Of a stretch of 64,000 nt of DNA, positions 46,234 to 54,210 are shown piece by piece. Within the stretch, counting starts at the first letter, position 1, and every line of letters starts with the position of its first letter. The position numbers were made by a program, and so were the translations under genes. Origin of the DNA: Actinocrinis sp035946395 (GTDB taxonomy: Bacteria; Actinomycetota; Actinomycetes; Streptomycetales; Catenulisporaceae); assembly GCF_035946395.1 (NCBI RefSeq), contig NZ_DASYZI010000258.1, forward strand, positions 7,599-71,598. The letters are read 5' to 3'. A model generated the notes under the pieces. That model did not search any database. It saw only the letters and a list, made by a program, of their open reading frames with translations, and was not told the DNA's origin.

Positions 46234-46265
46234 TGTGGGTTGGGGGATCAGATTCCCCCAACCCA
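46234..46265 (+). terminator. Hairpin after DUF3892 gene
   Basis: Perfect 13-bp stem (GTGGGTTGGGGGA) with loop TCAGAT, six bases after the stop. No T-run. It lies just before the remnant gene at 46265. Confidence 0.6.
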
Positions 46266-46315
46266 CACGCGGACGGGGTGTGGAACAACAACGTCCTGGC
46301 GCTTCCCCAGCGGTA
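46265..46315 (+). pseudogene. Remnant of a second DUF3892 gene
   Basis: Seventeen codons read HADGVWNNNVLALPQR then stop, closely matching the end of the intact neighbour (RADGVWGNNLLAL). Everything upstream of this tail is missing, so it is the 3' scar of a duplicated or recombined gene. Confidence 0.72.
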
Positions 46316-46324
46316 GACATTCAT

Positions 46325-46362
46325 GTCTCACTCTGATGGCGGCCTCGCCATCAGAGTGAGAC
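46325..46362. repeat. Hairpin, left copy of a flanking motif
   Basis: Perfect 16-bp stem (GTCTCACTCTGATGGC), loop GGCCTC. The part TGATGGC..GCCATCAGAG recurs as a related hairpin at 51182 on the other side of the CBASS genes. Confidence 0.7.
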
Positions 46363-46728
46363 TCAGCGGAGGGATCGGCTTCACCCGAACGATCGGGTCC
46401 GCCTCGCGCGGGATCGTTTCCCTCGTACCTGCCGTCCAGCCGACCGCCGAAAAGCACAGGGGCGGAAGGAAAGCGCTGCTCCAGCCCGGCATTCCGCAAG
46501 AACCTCCACGGCCGCAGCTACCGAACTAACGCGGCGGCCCCAGGGTCCTTACTTCCATGACGCTCCCGGAAGCTGACGCGCCCTCGGCGCTCCGCCCGGG
46601 CTGAGTCTCGCGGTCAGTATCGGCGGAACGCCCAGGTTGACGGCGGGCGGAACTGTCGGCGGCCGATATTGAACCTGACGGTGACCTCCGTCGGGGCGGA
46701 ACAGAGAACGAGAACGACGGAGAGCAAC
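46363..46728. other. CBASS promoter region
   Basis: 366 bases without a credible gene. Nested dyads at 46613-46679 (GTCAG/CTGAC outer, TATCGGC/GCCGATA inner) lie 50-115 bases before the CD-NTase start and may be an operator or part of the promoter. Confidence 0.5.
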
Positions 46729-47724
46729 ATGTCAGGCGAGATCATCAACCACGAGGTCCTCGCGCAGTTCGCGCAGAAGAACGTGAACGTGCCGAAGGAC
46801 GAGGCGGCGGAGCGGCGCAGGCAGGTGAACCACCTGCGGCAGCGCCTGGAGAAGCACATCGACGCGCACCCCGGGTTCGACCTGGTGAAGCTGCGCGCCG
46901 CGGGGAGCACGGCCAAGCACACGGCGATCCAGCGCAAGAAGAATGAGGGCTCGGACGCCGACGTCGCAGCGTACCTGCGCACCGGGGATCTCGACATCGA
47001 TGAGTGCGAGCTGCTGGAGTGGCTGAAGGAGCGCTGCCGCGCCGTGTACGGGGCGACGAAGGACGCGGAGGATTTCGTCATCTCCGAGCACGCCGTGGGT
47101 ATCACCCTGCGCGGCACGGGCCTGAAGATCGACGTGGCACCGGTGCTGTACACCGGCGAGCCGGACGACAAGGGACACCTGGTGACCCGACAGGGGAACA
47201 AGGTCCTGACCTCGGTGACGCTGCACCTGCGCTTCATCGAGGAACGCAAGCGCCAGGCCGGCCGCGGCTACGCCGAGCTCATCCGGCTGCTGAAGGCCTG
47301 GATCCGGCACTCCAAGGTCGAGGACCCCTCGCTGCGCTGCAAGAGCTTCCTGCTGGAGCTGCTGGTGGCGCACCTGTGGGAGCACGGCTGGAACGGCGAG
47401 TCCCTGCAGGTCGACGACTACCCCAGGGCGTTCGAGCAGGTGCTGTCCTACGTCGTGACCACGGGGTTGAAGACGCCGATCATCTTCGAGGACTTCTACG
47501 GCGCCGACGAGGTCGTGGCGTGCTCGGACCCGATCCAGGTCTGGGACCCGGTCAACCCGGAGAACAACGTCGCCTCGACCTACGTGGAGCTGGACCGGCG
47601 CCGCCTGGTCGAGCACGCCCAGGCCGCGCTGGAGTCGGTGGCGTGGGCGGCCATGGCCCCCACGAAGGGCGACGCTACCGATGCCTGGCGCGACCTGTTC
47701 GGCCCGGCCTTCCCGGGGGCGTGA
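46729..47724 (+). CDS. CBASS CD-NTase (cGAS/DncV-like nucleotidyltransferase)
   Basis: 331 residues; ATG 46729 has GGAGAG six bases before. The polymerase-beta-type active site is complete: the GS loop (AAGSTAKHTAI, Gly59-Ser60), the DxD pair (GSDADVAAYL, Asp76 and Asp78) and a third Asp (LKIDVAPVL, Asp135). YAELIRLLKAWIRHSK is the typical second-domain helix. It should make a cyclic di- or oligonucleotide on phage infection. Clade is uncertain; the type III genes beside it suggest C- or D-like. Its stop overlaps the HORMA start. Confidence 0.93.
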   Translation: MSGEIINHEVLAQFAQKNVNVPKDEAAERRRQVNHLRQRLEKHIDAHPGFDLVKLRAAGSTAKHTAIQRKKNEGSDADVAAYLRTGDLDIDECELLEWLKERCRAVYGATKDAEDFVISEHAVGITLRGTGLKIDVAPVLYTGEPDDKGHLVTRQGNKVLTSVTLHLRFIEERKRQAGRGYAELIRLLKAWIRHSKVEDPSLRCKSFLLELLVAHLWEHGWNGESLQVDDYPRAFEQVLSYVVTTGLKTPIIFEDFYGADEVVACSDPIQVWDPVNPENNVASTYVELDRRRLVEHAQAALESVAWAAMAPTKGDATDAWRDLFGPAFPGA

Positions 47725-48239
47725 GCGCAGTGACCGCCTCGATGACACGCTCCGCCAGCTTCACGATCACCGATGCCCGGTACGTCGGGGCCAAGGTGGG
47801 GACCGACCTTCGGCTTCTGCACAACCTGTACGGCAAGCCCGATTTGGCCGTCATCCCCGACTACGTCGAGGAGGTCGCCCTGCTGCTGAAGGCTGGCTAC
47901 CTCAACACGGTGGACTACGGCTTTCGCAACGCCGACGGCCAGTCGTGGCGGCTGCGCCTGCGCTACCGGGCCACCACCGGGGGCCAGCTGCTGGACAGCC
48001 GCCCCGGCGCCCTGCCGACCAGCGTCGCCGTACAGGGTTTGGACTTCTACAGCTATCTCACCTACAGCTCGGCCTACCGATCGCTGGGGGCGGCGGAGAA
48101 GTCACGGTTCGGCCAGGACCTGCCGTTCCAGCGCACCGGCGCGCCGGAGCCGACCACGTCGCTGGGCACGACCACCACTGGCAACGGGTACGGCCGGGCC
48201 GGCACCGGTGTCACCCGCGACGTGTACGTCGCGTCGTAG
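47721..48239 (+). CDS. cap7: CBASS HORMA protein Cap7
   Basis: 172 residues from GTG 47721, overlapping the CD-NTase stop as GTGA (ATG 47742 is an alternative). It shows TITDARYVGAKVGTDLRLLHNLYG, IPDYVEEVALLLKAGYLNTVDYGF and WRLRLRYRATTGGQLLDSRPG, fitting bacterial HORMA family 1. The C-terminal Thr/Gly-rich part would be the mobile safety-belt. In known type III CBASS, HORMA binds a peptide, turns to the closed form and activates the CD-NTase. Confidence 0.88.
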   Translation: MSAVTASMTRSASFTITDARYVGAKVGTDLRLLHNLYGKPDLAVIPDYVEEVALLLKAGYLNTVDYGFRNADGQSWRLRLRYRATTGGQLLDSRPGALPTSVAVQGLDFYSYLTYSSAYRSLGAAEKSRFGQDLPFQRTGAPEPTTSLGTTTTGNGYGRAGTGVTRDVYVAS

Positions 48240-48269
48240 TCCCCTCCCCTCGCAGAACGGATATGCCTC

Positions 48270-49193
48270 ATGGCCAATCAGGACGACCTGTTCCACCCCG
48301 TGATCGAACTCCCAGAACCGGTCCGCCAGGCCCGCTACGACCGGCTGGTCGGGCTCGACGGCATCAAGGAGCGCCTGCGCAAGGAGGCAGCACTGCTGGC
48401 GGACCCGCGGCGACTGCAGGCATGGGCGAGCGAGCACCACGGCACCGACCGCGTGGCCGCCTTGAGCCTGTTCACCGATCAGGCGCCGCTGTTCGTGTTC
48501 GCCGGCGACGTCGGCTCGGGGAAGTCTGCGCTGGCCGAGTCCTTCGGCGGCGACCTGGCCGAGTTCCTGAGCCTGCCGGTCTACTTGTACCGCCTCAAGC
48601 TGTCCACGCGCGGCAGCGGCCTGGTCGGGGAGATGACCACCCTCATCGGCGAGGCATTCGCGCACCTGCACCACCAGGGCGGCCGGGCGCGCGGGCCCCG
48701 CGGCGCCACGTCGGTGCTGGTGTTCGTCATCGACGAGGCCGACGCCCTGGCCCAGTCGCGCGAGGCCCAGCAGATGCACCACGAGGACCGCGCCGGGGTG
48801 GACGCGTTCCTGGCCGGCATCGACAGCCTGGCTGGCGCTGGGGTCCCGGTGCTGGTGGTGATGTGCACCAACCGGGTGGGGGCGTTGGACCCGGCGATCA
48901 TGCGCAGGGCCGCTGCCGTGTTCAGCTTCGGGCGGCCCGACGACCGGCAGCGGCGCGCCGTCCTGGAGCAGGCGCTGTCCGGACTGGGCATCGGGCCGGA
49001 CACCATCGCCAAACTCGTCGAGGTCACCGGCCCTACCGCCGACGGTCCCGGGTTCACCTACTCCGACCTGACCCAGCGCCTGATCCCGGCCGCCATCTTG
49101 CATGCCTTCCCCCATGAGCCCGTCCGCGACCTGGACCTGCTCACGCTCGCTGCCGACATGGCCCCTAGCCCGGTGTTCAAGGAGACTGAGTGA
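48270..49193 (+). CDS. cap6: CBASS TRIP13/Pch2-like AAA+ ATPase Cap6
   Basis: 307 residues. Walker A is GDVGSGKSA (Lys85), Walker B FVIDEADAL (Asp155-Glu156), sensor-1 MCTNRV and arginine finger MRRAAAVFSF. The order after HORMA identifies it as the remodeller that opens HORMA and switches the system off. Its stop overlaps the effector's GTG. Confidence 0.93.
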   Translation: MANQDDLFHPVIELPEPVRQARYDRLVGLDGIKERLRKEAALLADPRRLQAWASEHHGTDRVAALSLFTDQAPLFVFAGDVGSGKSALAESFGGDLAEFLSLPVYLYRLKLSTRGSGLVGEMTTLIGEAFAHLHHQGGRARGPRGATSVLVFVIDEADALAQSREAQQMHHEDRAGVDAFLAGIDSLAGAGVPVLVVMCTNRVGALDPAIMRRAAAVFSFGRPDDRQRRAVLEQALSGLGIGPDTIAKLVEVTGPTADGPGFTYSDLTQRLIPAAILHAFPHEPVRDLDLLTLAADMAPSPVFKETE

Positions 49194-50659
49194 GCGGCGC
49201 GCTGCCGCCCCCCAGCCGCAGCGGCGTGCGCCTCGGCGGCGACCTGTACCAGTGGCTGGTGGCGTGGCGCGGCTGTGTGACCGTGCTGCGCGACCTTGCC
49301 CTGCGCCCGGCCAACCCGGTCGTCGCGGTCGGCGTCGAAGCCGACGGGGCCGGGAACCTCGACGACGTCATCTTCTACCGCACGCAGCCGCCCAACAGCT
49401 ACGAACAGGTCAAGTACGCCGTCGACAGCGCCACGCCGGTCAACGAGGGCTATCTGCTGAGCCCCAGCCCCACCGGTGGCCCGTCGATCCTCGCCAAGAT
49501 CGCCGCGGCGTGGCGGAGCCTGACCGCGGGCGGCTCGCCGGTCGACCTTGCTCTCGTGACAAACCGGCACCCCGACCCCGGCGACCCGCTGATCCGCGAC
49601 CGCGACTCCCGCACGCAGCTGCTGCTGCCCAAGGCTGGCTTCCAGGGACCGCGAAGTGATCGAGGCAAAGCGCGGCAGCGCTGGGCCGCCGGCGCCGGGG
49701 TGAGCGAGCAGGAACTGCTGGAGCTGCTCGGCGTCCTGCGCTTCGACCTCGGCCGCGACCCGCAGCACCTGCGTGAACTGGTCCAGCTCCTCATGCTGGC
49801 CACCGGCCTGCGGCATGAGGACCAGGCCATCGACGCCGGCGCCGACTGGGTCGCCCGCATGGTCCGCGACGGCCACAAGACCCTGAGCCTGGACCTCATC
49901 GAGAAGGCAGTCCAGGACCTCGACTTGAAGCAAGGCCCGGCCCGAGCCGTGCTGTCGATCGCCACACTCAAGCCGGACCCGGTGGCCGACCAGGCAGACT
50001 GGAGCCTGGACTGGACCGACCGCTTCGACGGCACCACTGCCTACTCCAAGCGCCGCCCGAAGGCGCCAGCCACCTGGGCGCAGCTGCAGGCGGACATCGA
50101 AGCCGCCCCAATGCACCTGCATGGGAAGACCGACATTGCCGTCACCGGAAGCCTTCGTCAGGCGCCCGCGTTCTGCACCGGGGCCGCGTTCCGCGTGGTC
50201 TCCGGCGCCGACCTGGCGATCCTTCAGCGCGGGCAGATATGGAGCACCTCAGCGGACTACGAGGTCGCGACCCCCGCAGCGGTCAAACACGCCCTCGGCC
50301 AAGGCCCGGACCTCGCGGTCGCGATCGCCGTGGCCACCGACCCGACCACCGACGTGCTGGACTACCTCCGCGACCAGCAACTACCCGTCGACTCGTTGCT
50401 CGTGCTCGCCCCGCCAAGCGGAGTCGCCAAGGACAACTCCGTCCCCGACGCGTCGGCCGCCAACGCCCTGGCCGTCGGCATACGCAACGCCGTACGAGCG
50501 GCGGTGCGCACTGCGCCCCACGTCCACCTTTTCCTGGCCGGGCCAATGGGGCTGGCTCTGATGCTGGGCCACAGGTGGAACCGCATCCGACCCACCACGG
50601 TGTACGAGGACGTCGCCACCGACGACTTCTACGAACCCGCCTTCACCATCGACGCCTGA
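49190..50659 (+). CDS. cap4: CBASS effector: Cap4-like nuclease fused to SAVED
   Basis: 489 residues from GTG 49190 (GTGA overlap). The N-terminal ~200 residues resemble the DUF4297 PD-(D/E)xK nuclease: LGGDLYQWLVAW, then VVAVGVEADGAGNLDDVIF (Glu50, Asp58/59) and YEQVKYAV (Gln73-x-Lys75). The C-terminal ~200 residues fit a SAVED sensor (ATPAAVKHALGQGPDLAVAIAVA, RTAPHVHLFLAGPMGLALMLGHRW). The SAVED part should bind the cyclic nucleotide and release the nuclease to shred DNA. Confidence 0.9.
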   Translation: MSGALPPPSRSGVRLGGDLYQWLVAWRGCVTVLRDLALRPANPVVAVGVEADGAGNLDDVIFYRTQPPNSYEQVKYAVDSATPVNEGYLLSPSPTGGPSILAKIAAAWRSLTAGGSPVDLALVTNRHPDPGDPLIRDRDSRTQLLLPKAGFQGPRSDRGKARQRWAAGAGVSEQELLELLGVLRFDLGRDPQHLRELVQLLMLATGLRHEDQAIDAGADWVARMVRDGHKTLSLDLIEKAVQDLDLKQGPARAVLSIATLKPDPVADQADWSLDWTDRFDGTTAYSKRRPKAPATWAQLQADIEAAPMHLHGKTDIAVTGSLRQAPAFCTGAAFRVVSGADLAILQRGQIWSTSADYEVATPAAVKHALGQGPDLAVAIAVATDPTTDVLDYLRDQQLPVDSLLVLAPPSGVAKDNSVPDASAANALAVGIRNAVRAAVRTAPHVHLFLAGPMGLALMLGHRWNRIRPTTVYEDVATDDFYEPAFTIDA

Positions 50660-51146
50660 GCGGTCACAGACCCTGACGCGCGCGAGACTTTCTGGCGTGT
50701 GGCCTGCCACAACCGCCGGGATGCTGGGCCAGCAGTGGATGCCAGCCCCGGCGTGGCAGCAGTCGACACGGTCACAGTGATAACGCCGGGATGCCACGGA
50801 TTTCCATTTCGCGGATTGCGGCTGGACAAGCACTCGGCACCGGTCCTTCCGGGCGATTCATTCCGGCTGAGCGCTTCCGACATCCACCCATGATGTTGTC
50901 GTTGCGCACGACGCCAGAGGAGCGGCATTCGAGGTTCTTCGGGCCTACCCTGTCGAGGGCGATGTTGCAGCCCATGCAAATTAGCCCCCGGTTGTGGCCC
51001 CGCTTCTCCGCGTCACACTTCCTGGGGCAGCAGGCAGAGCTCTCCGCCAGGTGAATGGGACCGAACGCTCCCCGCTATCTACTGGAACTTGAGCTGTTTC
51101 GCAGGTCAGCCATATGTACTTCGCCAAGCCGACCCTCTACCTGCAG

Positions 51147-51171
51147 AGGAACGGTTTGGGTAACCGTTCCT
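51147..51171. repeat. Hairpin upstream of tnsA
   Basis: Perfect 10-bp arms AGGAACGGTT/AACCGTTCCT with loop TGGGT, immediately left of the next hairpin. Could be a transposase site, an operator, or part of a terminator for CBASS. Confidence 0.55.
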
Positions 51172-51181
51172 GATGGCGGTT

Positions 51182-51201
51182 TGATGGCGGCTTCGCCATC
51201 A
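51182..51201. repeat. Hairpin, right copy of flanking motif
   Basis: TGATGGC-GGCTTC-GCCATCA. It and nine more bases to its right match the hairpin region at 46334 in about 27 of 31 positions, same orientation. See the left copy at 46325. Confidence 0.65.
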
Positions 51202-51343
51202 GAGCGGGATTCCATGCCTGCGCGGAGCCAACTTCGCCATTTCGTGTACGAACGAACCCACGTCGCTATGAGTTTCCTGCGACGGGGGCATTCCTGCGTC
51301 CGGCGGCCAATCCGGCCGCCGTCCGGGGCGCGAGGTTGGGGAA

Positions 51344-52078
51344 ATGATGAAGAGTCCTGTCTTGTCCGATGAGGTGCTGGCGGACATCAGGACGGCGGAC
51401 GGATCGACGTTGGAGGACGTCGAGTGGCCGTCGGCGGGTGTGCAGGTGCTGAAGACAGCGGCTCCGTGGCGCAGCTTCCGCTGGCGCGACGGGCAGAAGC
51501 ACTACTCAGGCTGCTACTGGTCGGCGACCATGCGCGATCACGTGGGCTACGAGTCGCGGATGGAGCTCGGGCGACTGCTACTGGCCGACTTCGATCCTGA
51601 GGTGCGGCACATCGTCTCGCAGCCGTTCCTGCTCAAGACGCAGATCGATGGGAAGACCTACCGCCACGTCCCCGATTTCCTGCTGCTCACCGACGCCGGT
51701 CCGGTCGTGGTGGACGTCAAACCGCGCCATCGCCTGGCACAGCCGAAGGTCGCGTTCTGCTTCGCCTGGACGCGGAGGGCCGTCGAGGCTCGGGGCTGGC
51801 GCTATGAGGTCTACAGCGATCCTCCCGAGGTCTTGCTGGAGAACGTCCGCTTCCTGACCGGCTACCGCCGCGACTGGCTATTCGACATGGACTTGCTCGA
51901 ACGTCTCCGCGAGCGTCCTCTGGACGGCCTGACGCTCGGCGAAGCCATGCGCTGTCTGCCGGAGGAGCCCGAGCCGGTGGTGAAGGCTGCTCTGCTGCAT
52001 CTGTTGTGGTCGGGCTGGCTGGCTACCGATCTGGACAGGCCGTTGTCGCCATCTCACGTCCTTCGGAGGTCGGCGTGA
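51344..52078 (+). CDS. tnsA: TnsA-like transposase endonuclease subunit
   Basis: 244 residues. Restriction-enzyme-like core: HVGYESRMELGRLLL (Glu70/Glu74), then HVPDFLLLTDAGPVVVDVKPR (Asp111 ... Asp124-x-Lys126), the E-D-xK layout of TnsA. A C-terminal winged-helix-like part (LTLGEAMRCLPEEPEPVVKAALLHLLWSG) would contact TnsB/TnsC. TnsA cuts the 5' strands, allowing cut-and-paste rather than copy-in moves. The stop overlaps tnsB. Confidence 0.92.
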   Translation: MMKSPVLSDEVLADIRTADGSTLEDVEWPSAGVQVLKTAAPWRSFRWRDGQKHYSGCYWSATMRDHVGYESRMELGRLLLADFDPEVRHIVSQPFLLKTQIDGKTYRHVPDFLLLTDAGPVVVDVKPRHRLAQPKVAFCFAWTRRAVEARGWRYEVYSDPPEVLLENVRFLTGYRRDWLFDMDLLERLRERPLDGLTLGEAMRCLPEEPEPVVKAALLHLLWSGWLATDLDRPLSPSHVLRRSA

Positions 52079-54210
52079 GCGGCGCGGGCATCCGCTTGGG
52101 CGTGGGGACCAGGTTCCGATTGGACGGGGAGACCGTCGAGGTGGTGGAGATGCTGTCCGGCCCATCGGGGACGGAGGCGCTGCTGAAAGACGGTAGGGAC
52201 AGGTTGCTGCGGATGTCGGCCCGGGAGTTGGTGGTCTCGGGCCGGGCTCAGGTTGTCGCGACCGGTCCGGGACCGGCATCCAACGACCCCGGTGAGGTGG
52301 CTTCGATCGCGCTGGCGAAGCTCACATCTCCGGAGCGTGCTGACGTCCTGGACCGTGCTGCGCACGTCAGGGAGGTGTTGACCGGTTTCCGCTCAGGGTC
52401 GGCGGAGTTGGCGGCCGCCGGTGAACCGCGACCGGAGTACGAGGCGAAGCGCTCGTTGACCCAGCGGTACGCGGCCAAGGCCACGGAGCTTGGCGTCGGG
52501 GTGAGGACTGTGGAGCGTTGGGCCGCGGGCTATCGGGCGAACGGCGAGGCGGGCCTGTTGTTGGGCAAGGGATCAGAGCCCGGCGGCGGGCTGGGCCGGT
52601 CGGATCCGCGGTGGGTGGAGACCGCGCTGGAGGTGATGGTGGAGTACGAGCAGGAGTCCAAGCCCAGTAAGAAGCATGTGCTGGAGCGGATCAGAGCGCG
52701 GCTGGAGGCGCGGTTCGGGCCCGGTGAGGTTTCGGCTCCGTCGCGGACGACGGCCTATCGGTGGTTGGAGGAGCTGGAGCGGCGCCGTCCAACGTTTCGG
52801 TTGAGTATGAAGCGCAATCAGGACATCGCGGGCCGACCGGGCGGGGTCTACGGCAAGCTGCGTCCGACCAGGCCGGGCGAGTACCTGCTGATGGACACCA
52901 CGCGGCTGGACGTGTTCGCGCTTGACCGGTTGACGCTGCGGTGGATGCAGGCCGAATTGACGGTCGCTATGGACTGGTACACGCGCTGCATCACCGGGAT
53001 CCGGGTCACGCCGGTGTCAACGAAGGCCGCCGACGCCGCGGCGGTGCTGTTCCAGACGTTCCGCCCCCGGCCCGCCGAAGCATCATGGCCAACGGGGGCG
53101 GCCTGGCCAGAGCATGGGGTCCCGCGGACGGTGCTGGTGGACCGGGAATCCGTCGATGGGCCCTCGGTTGCAGCCGCGGGTCCGGCGGTCGTTCCCGAGA
53201 CGCTGGTCGTCGACCACGGCAAGATCTATCTTTCGGAGCATCTGACCAGCGTCTGCCGACGTCTGGGCGTGTCAGTCCAGCCCGCGCGGCTGCGAACGGG
53301 CCGGGACAAGGGTCCGGTCGAGCGGTTTTTTAGGACCCTGCGAGAGGACCTCCTCCAGGCGCTGCCCGGTTACAAGGGCCCGGATCTGCATAGCCGTGGG
53401 TCCGATCCGGAAGGCGGCGCGTTCTTCTTCCACCACGAGCTGGAGGAGATCATCCGCGAGTGGGTCGCGGTCGACTACCACCGCAGGCCACACGGCGGGC
53501 TGGTGGATCCGCAGGTACCCGGCCTGGCGCTGACACCGTCGCAGATGTTCGATCACGGGCTGGCCCGCGCCGGGTACATCGAGGTGCCCCGGGATCCGGA
53601 TCTGGCCTACGAGTTCTTGAAGGTCCACTGGCGAACGGTCCAGCACTACGGCGTGGAAATCGGATCGCGCCGCTACAACGGCGCAGGCCTGGATCCCTAC
53701 CGGAACACCACCAGTCCGCACGGCGGCACGGCCAAGGGACGGTGGCCGATCGCGGTCGATCCCGACGACGTCACCCGCGCCTATTTCCGGGACCCGGCCG
53801 ACAACCGCTGGCACACCCTGTGGTGGGAGCACGCCCCCAGCCTGGGGATGCCAATGAGCGAGGAGGCACTGGCGTTCGCCCGGCACCTGGCAGCGCAGAA
53901 GTATCGCTACCCCAACGACGGGCTCGCCGTCGCAGAACTCTTGGAGCGCTGGAATCTAGGGCTCGGCAACAGCCTGACCGAACGCCGGATGGCGCTGCGA
54001 GTCGCCCGGGACCAGGCGTCGATCTCCCTGCCTGGCGCTGAGGCCGAGCAGCCGGCGATCCGGCTGCCGTCGGTCGCGCGCGCCCTGAACGCCGACGCAC
54101 CAACCGAGGAAACGCCCGCCGAGGCCGAGCTCGGACCGACCGGTGGCGACGACGATGCGGACGACCTGGACGAGGACATCTTCTACTCCGAGGCACTGGA
54201 GGACCTGTGA
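52075..54210 (+). CDS. tnsB: TnsB-like DDE transposase
   Basis: 711 residues from GTG 52075 (GTGA overlap; GGAGG upstream). N-terminal HTH for end binding (YAAKATELGVGVRTVERWAAGY). The RNase-H-fold DDE triad is Asp274 (YLLMDTTRLD), Asp380 (LVVDHGKIY) and Glu416 (DKGPVERFFR), with the classic D-35-E spacing. A beta-barrel-type tail and an acidic end (DDDADDLDEDIFYSE) follow, the latter probably touching TnsC. It cuts and joins 3' ends. Confidence 0.95.
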   Translation: MSGAGIRLGVGTRFRLDGETVEVVEMLSGPSGTEALLKDGRDRLLRMSARELVVSGRAQVVATGPGPASNDPGEVASIALAKLTSPERADVLDRAAHVREVLTGFRSGSAELAAAGEPRPEYEAKRSLTQRYAAKATELGVGVRTVERWAAGYRANGEAGLLLGKGSEPGGGLGRSDPRWVETALEVMVEYEQESKPSKKHVLERIRARLEARFGPGEVSAPSRTTAYRWLEELERRRPTFRLSMKRNQDIAGRPGGVYGKLRPTRPGEYLLMDTTRLDVFALDRLTLRWMQAELTVAMDWYTRCITGIRVTPVSTKAADAAAVLFQTFRPRPAEASWPTGAAWPEHGVPRTVLVDRESVDGPSVAAAGPAVVPETLVVDHGKIYLSEHLTSVCRRLGVSVQPARLRTGRDKGPVERFFRTLREDLLQALPGYKGPDLHSRGSDPEGGAFFFHHELEEIIREWVAVDYHRRPHGGLVDPQVPGLALTPSQMFDHGLARAGYIEVPRDPDLAYEFLKVHWRTVQHYGVEIGSRRYNGAGLDPYRNTTSPHGGTAKGRWPIAVDPDDVTRAYFRDPADNRWHTLWWEHAPSLGMPMSEEALAFARHLAAQKYRYPNDGLAVAELLERWNLGLGNSLTERRMALRVARDQASISLPGAEAEQPAIRLPSVARALNADAPTEETPAEAELGPTGGDDDADDLDEDIFYSEALEDL

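Larger units (their letters stand above)
50660..51343. other. Structured non-coding region between CBASS and tnsA
   Basis: 684 bases. It contains direct repeats (CGGTCACAG at 50661 and 50769; CGCCGGGATGC near 50715 and 50784), two hairpins at 51147 and 51182, and the tnsA promoter. Standard Tn7 order predicts a transposon end here. I could not find a matching inverted end downstream. Confidence 0.6.

Noticed and set aside
46729..47724. Ordinary tRNA nucleotidyltransferase or antibiotic adenylyltransferase
   Set aside because: The GS-DxD layout with the HORMA-TRIP13-SAVED neighbours fits a CD-NTase far better.
50772..50975. Minus-strand frame with GLICMGCNIALDR, possibly an endonuclease VII/HNH remnant
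   Set aside because: Only a short Cys-rich patch is similar, there is no HNH histidine pair and no ribosome site. Too weak to call even as a pseudogene.
44971..51201. CRISPR array among the island hairpins and repeats
   Set aside because: Repeats are few, differ in sequence and spacing, and lack regular spacers; no cas gene is present.
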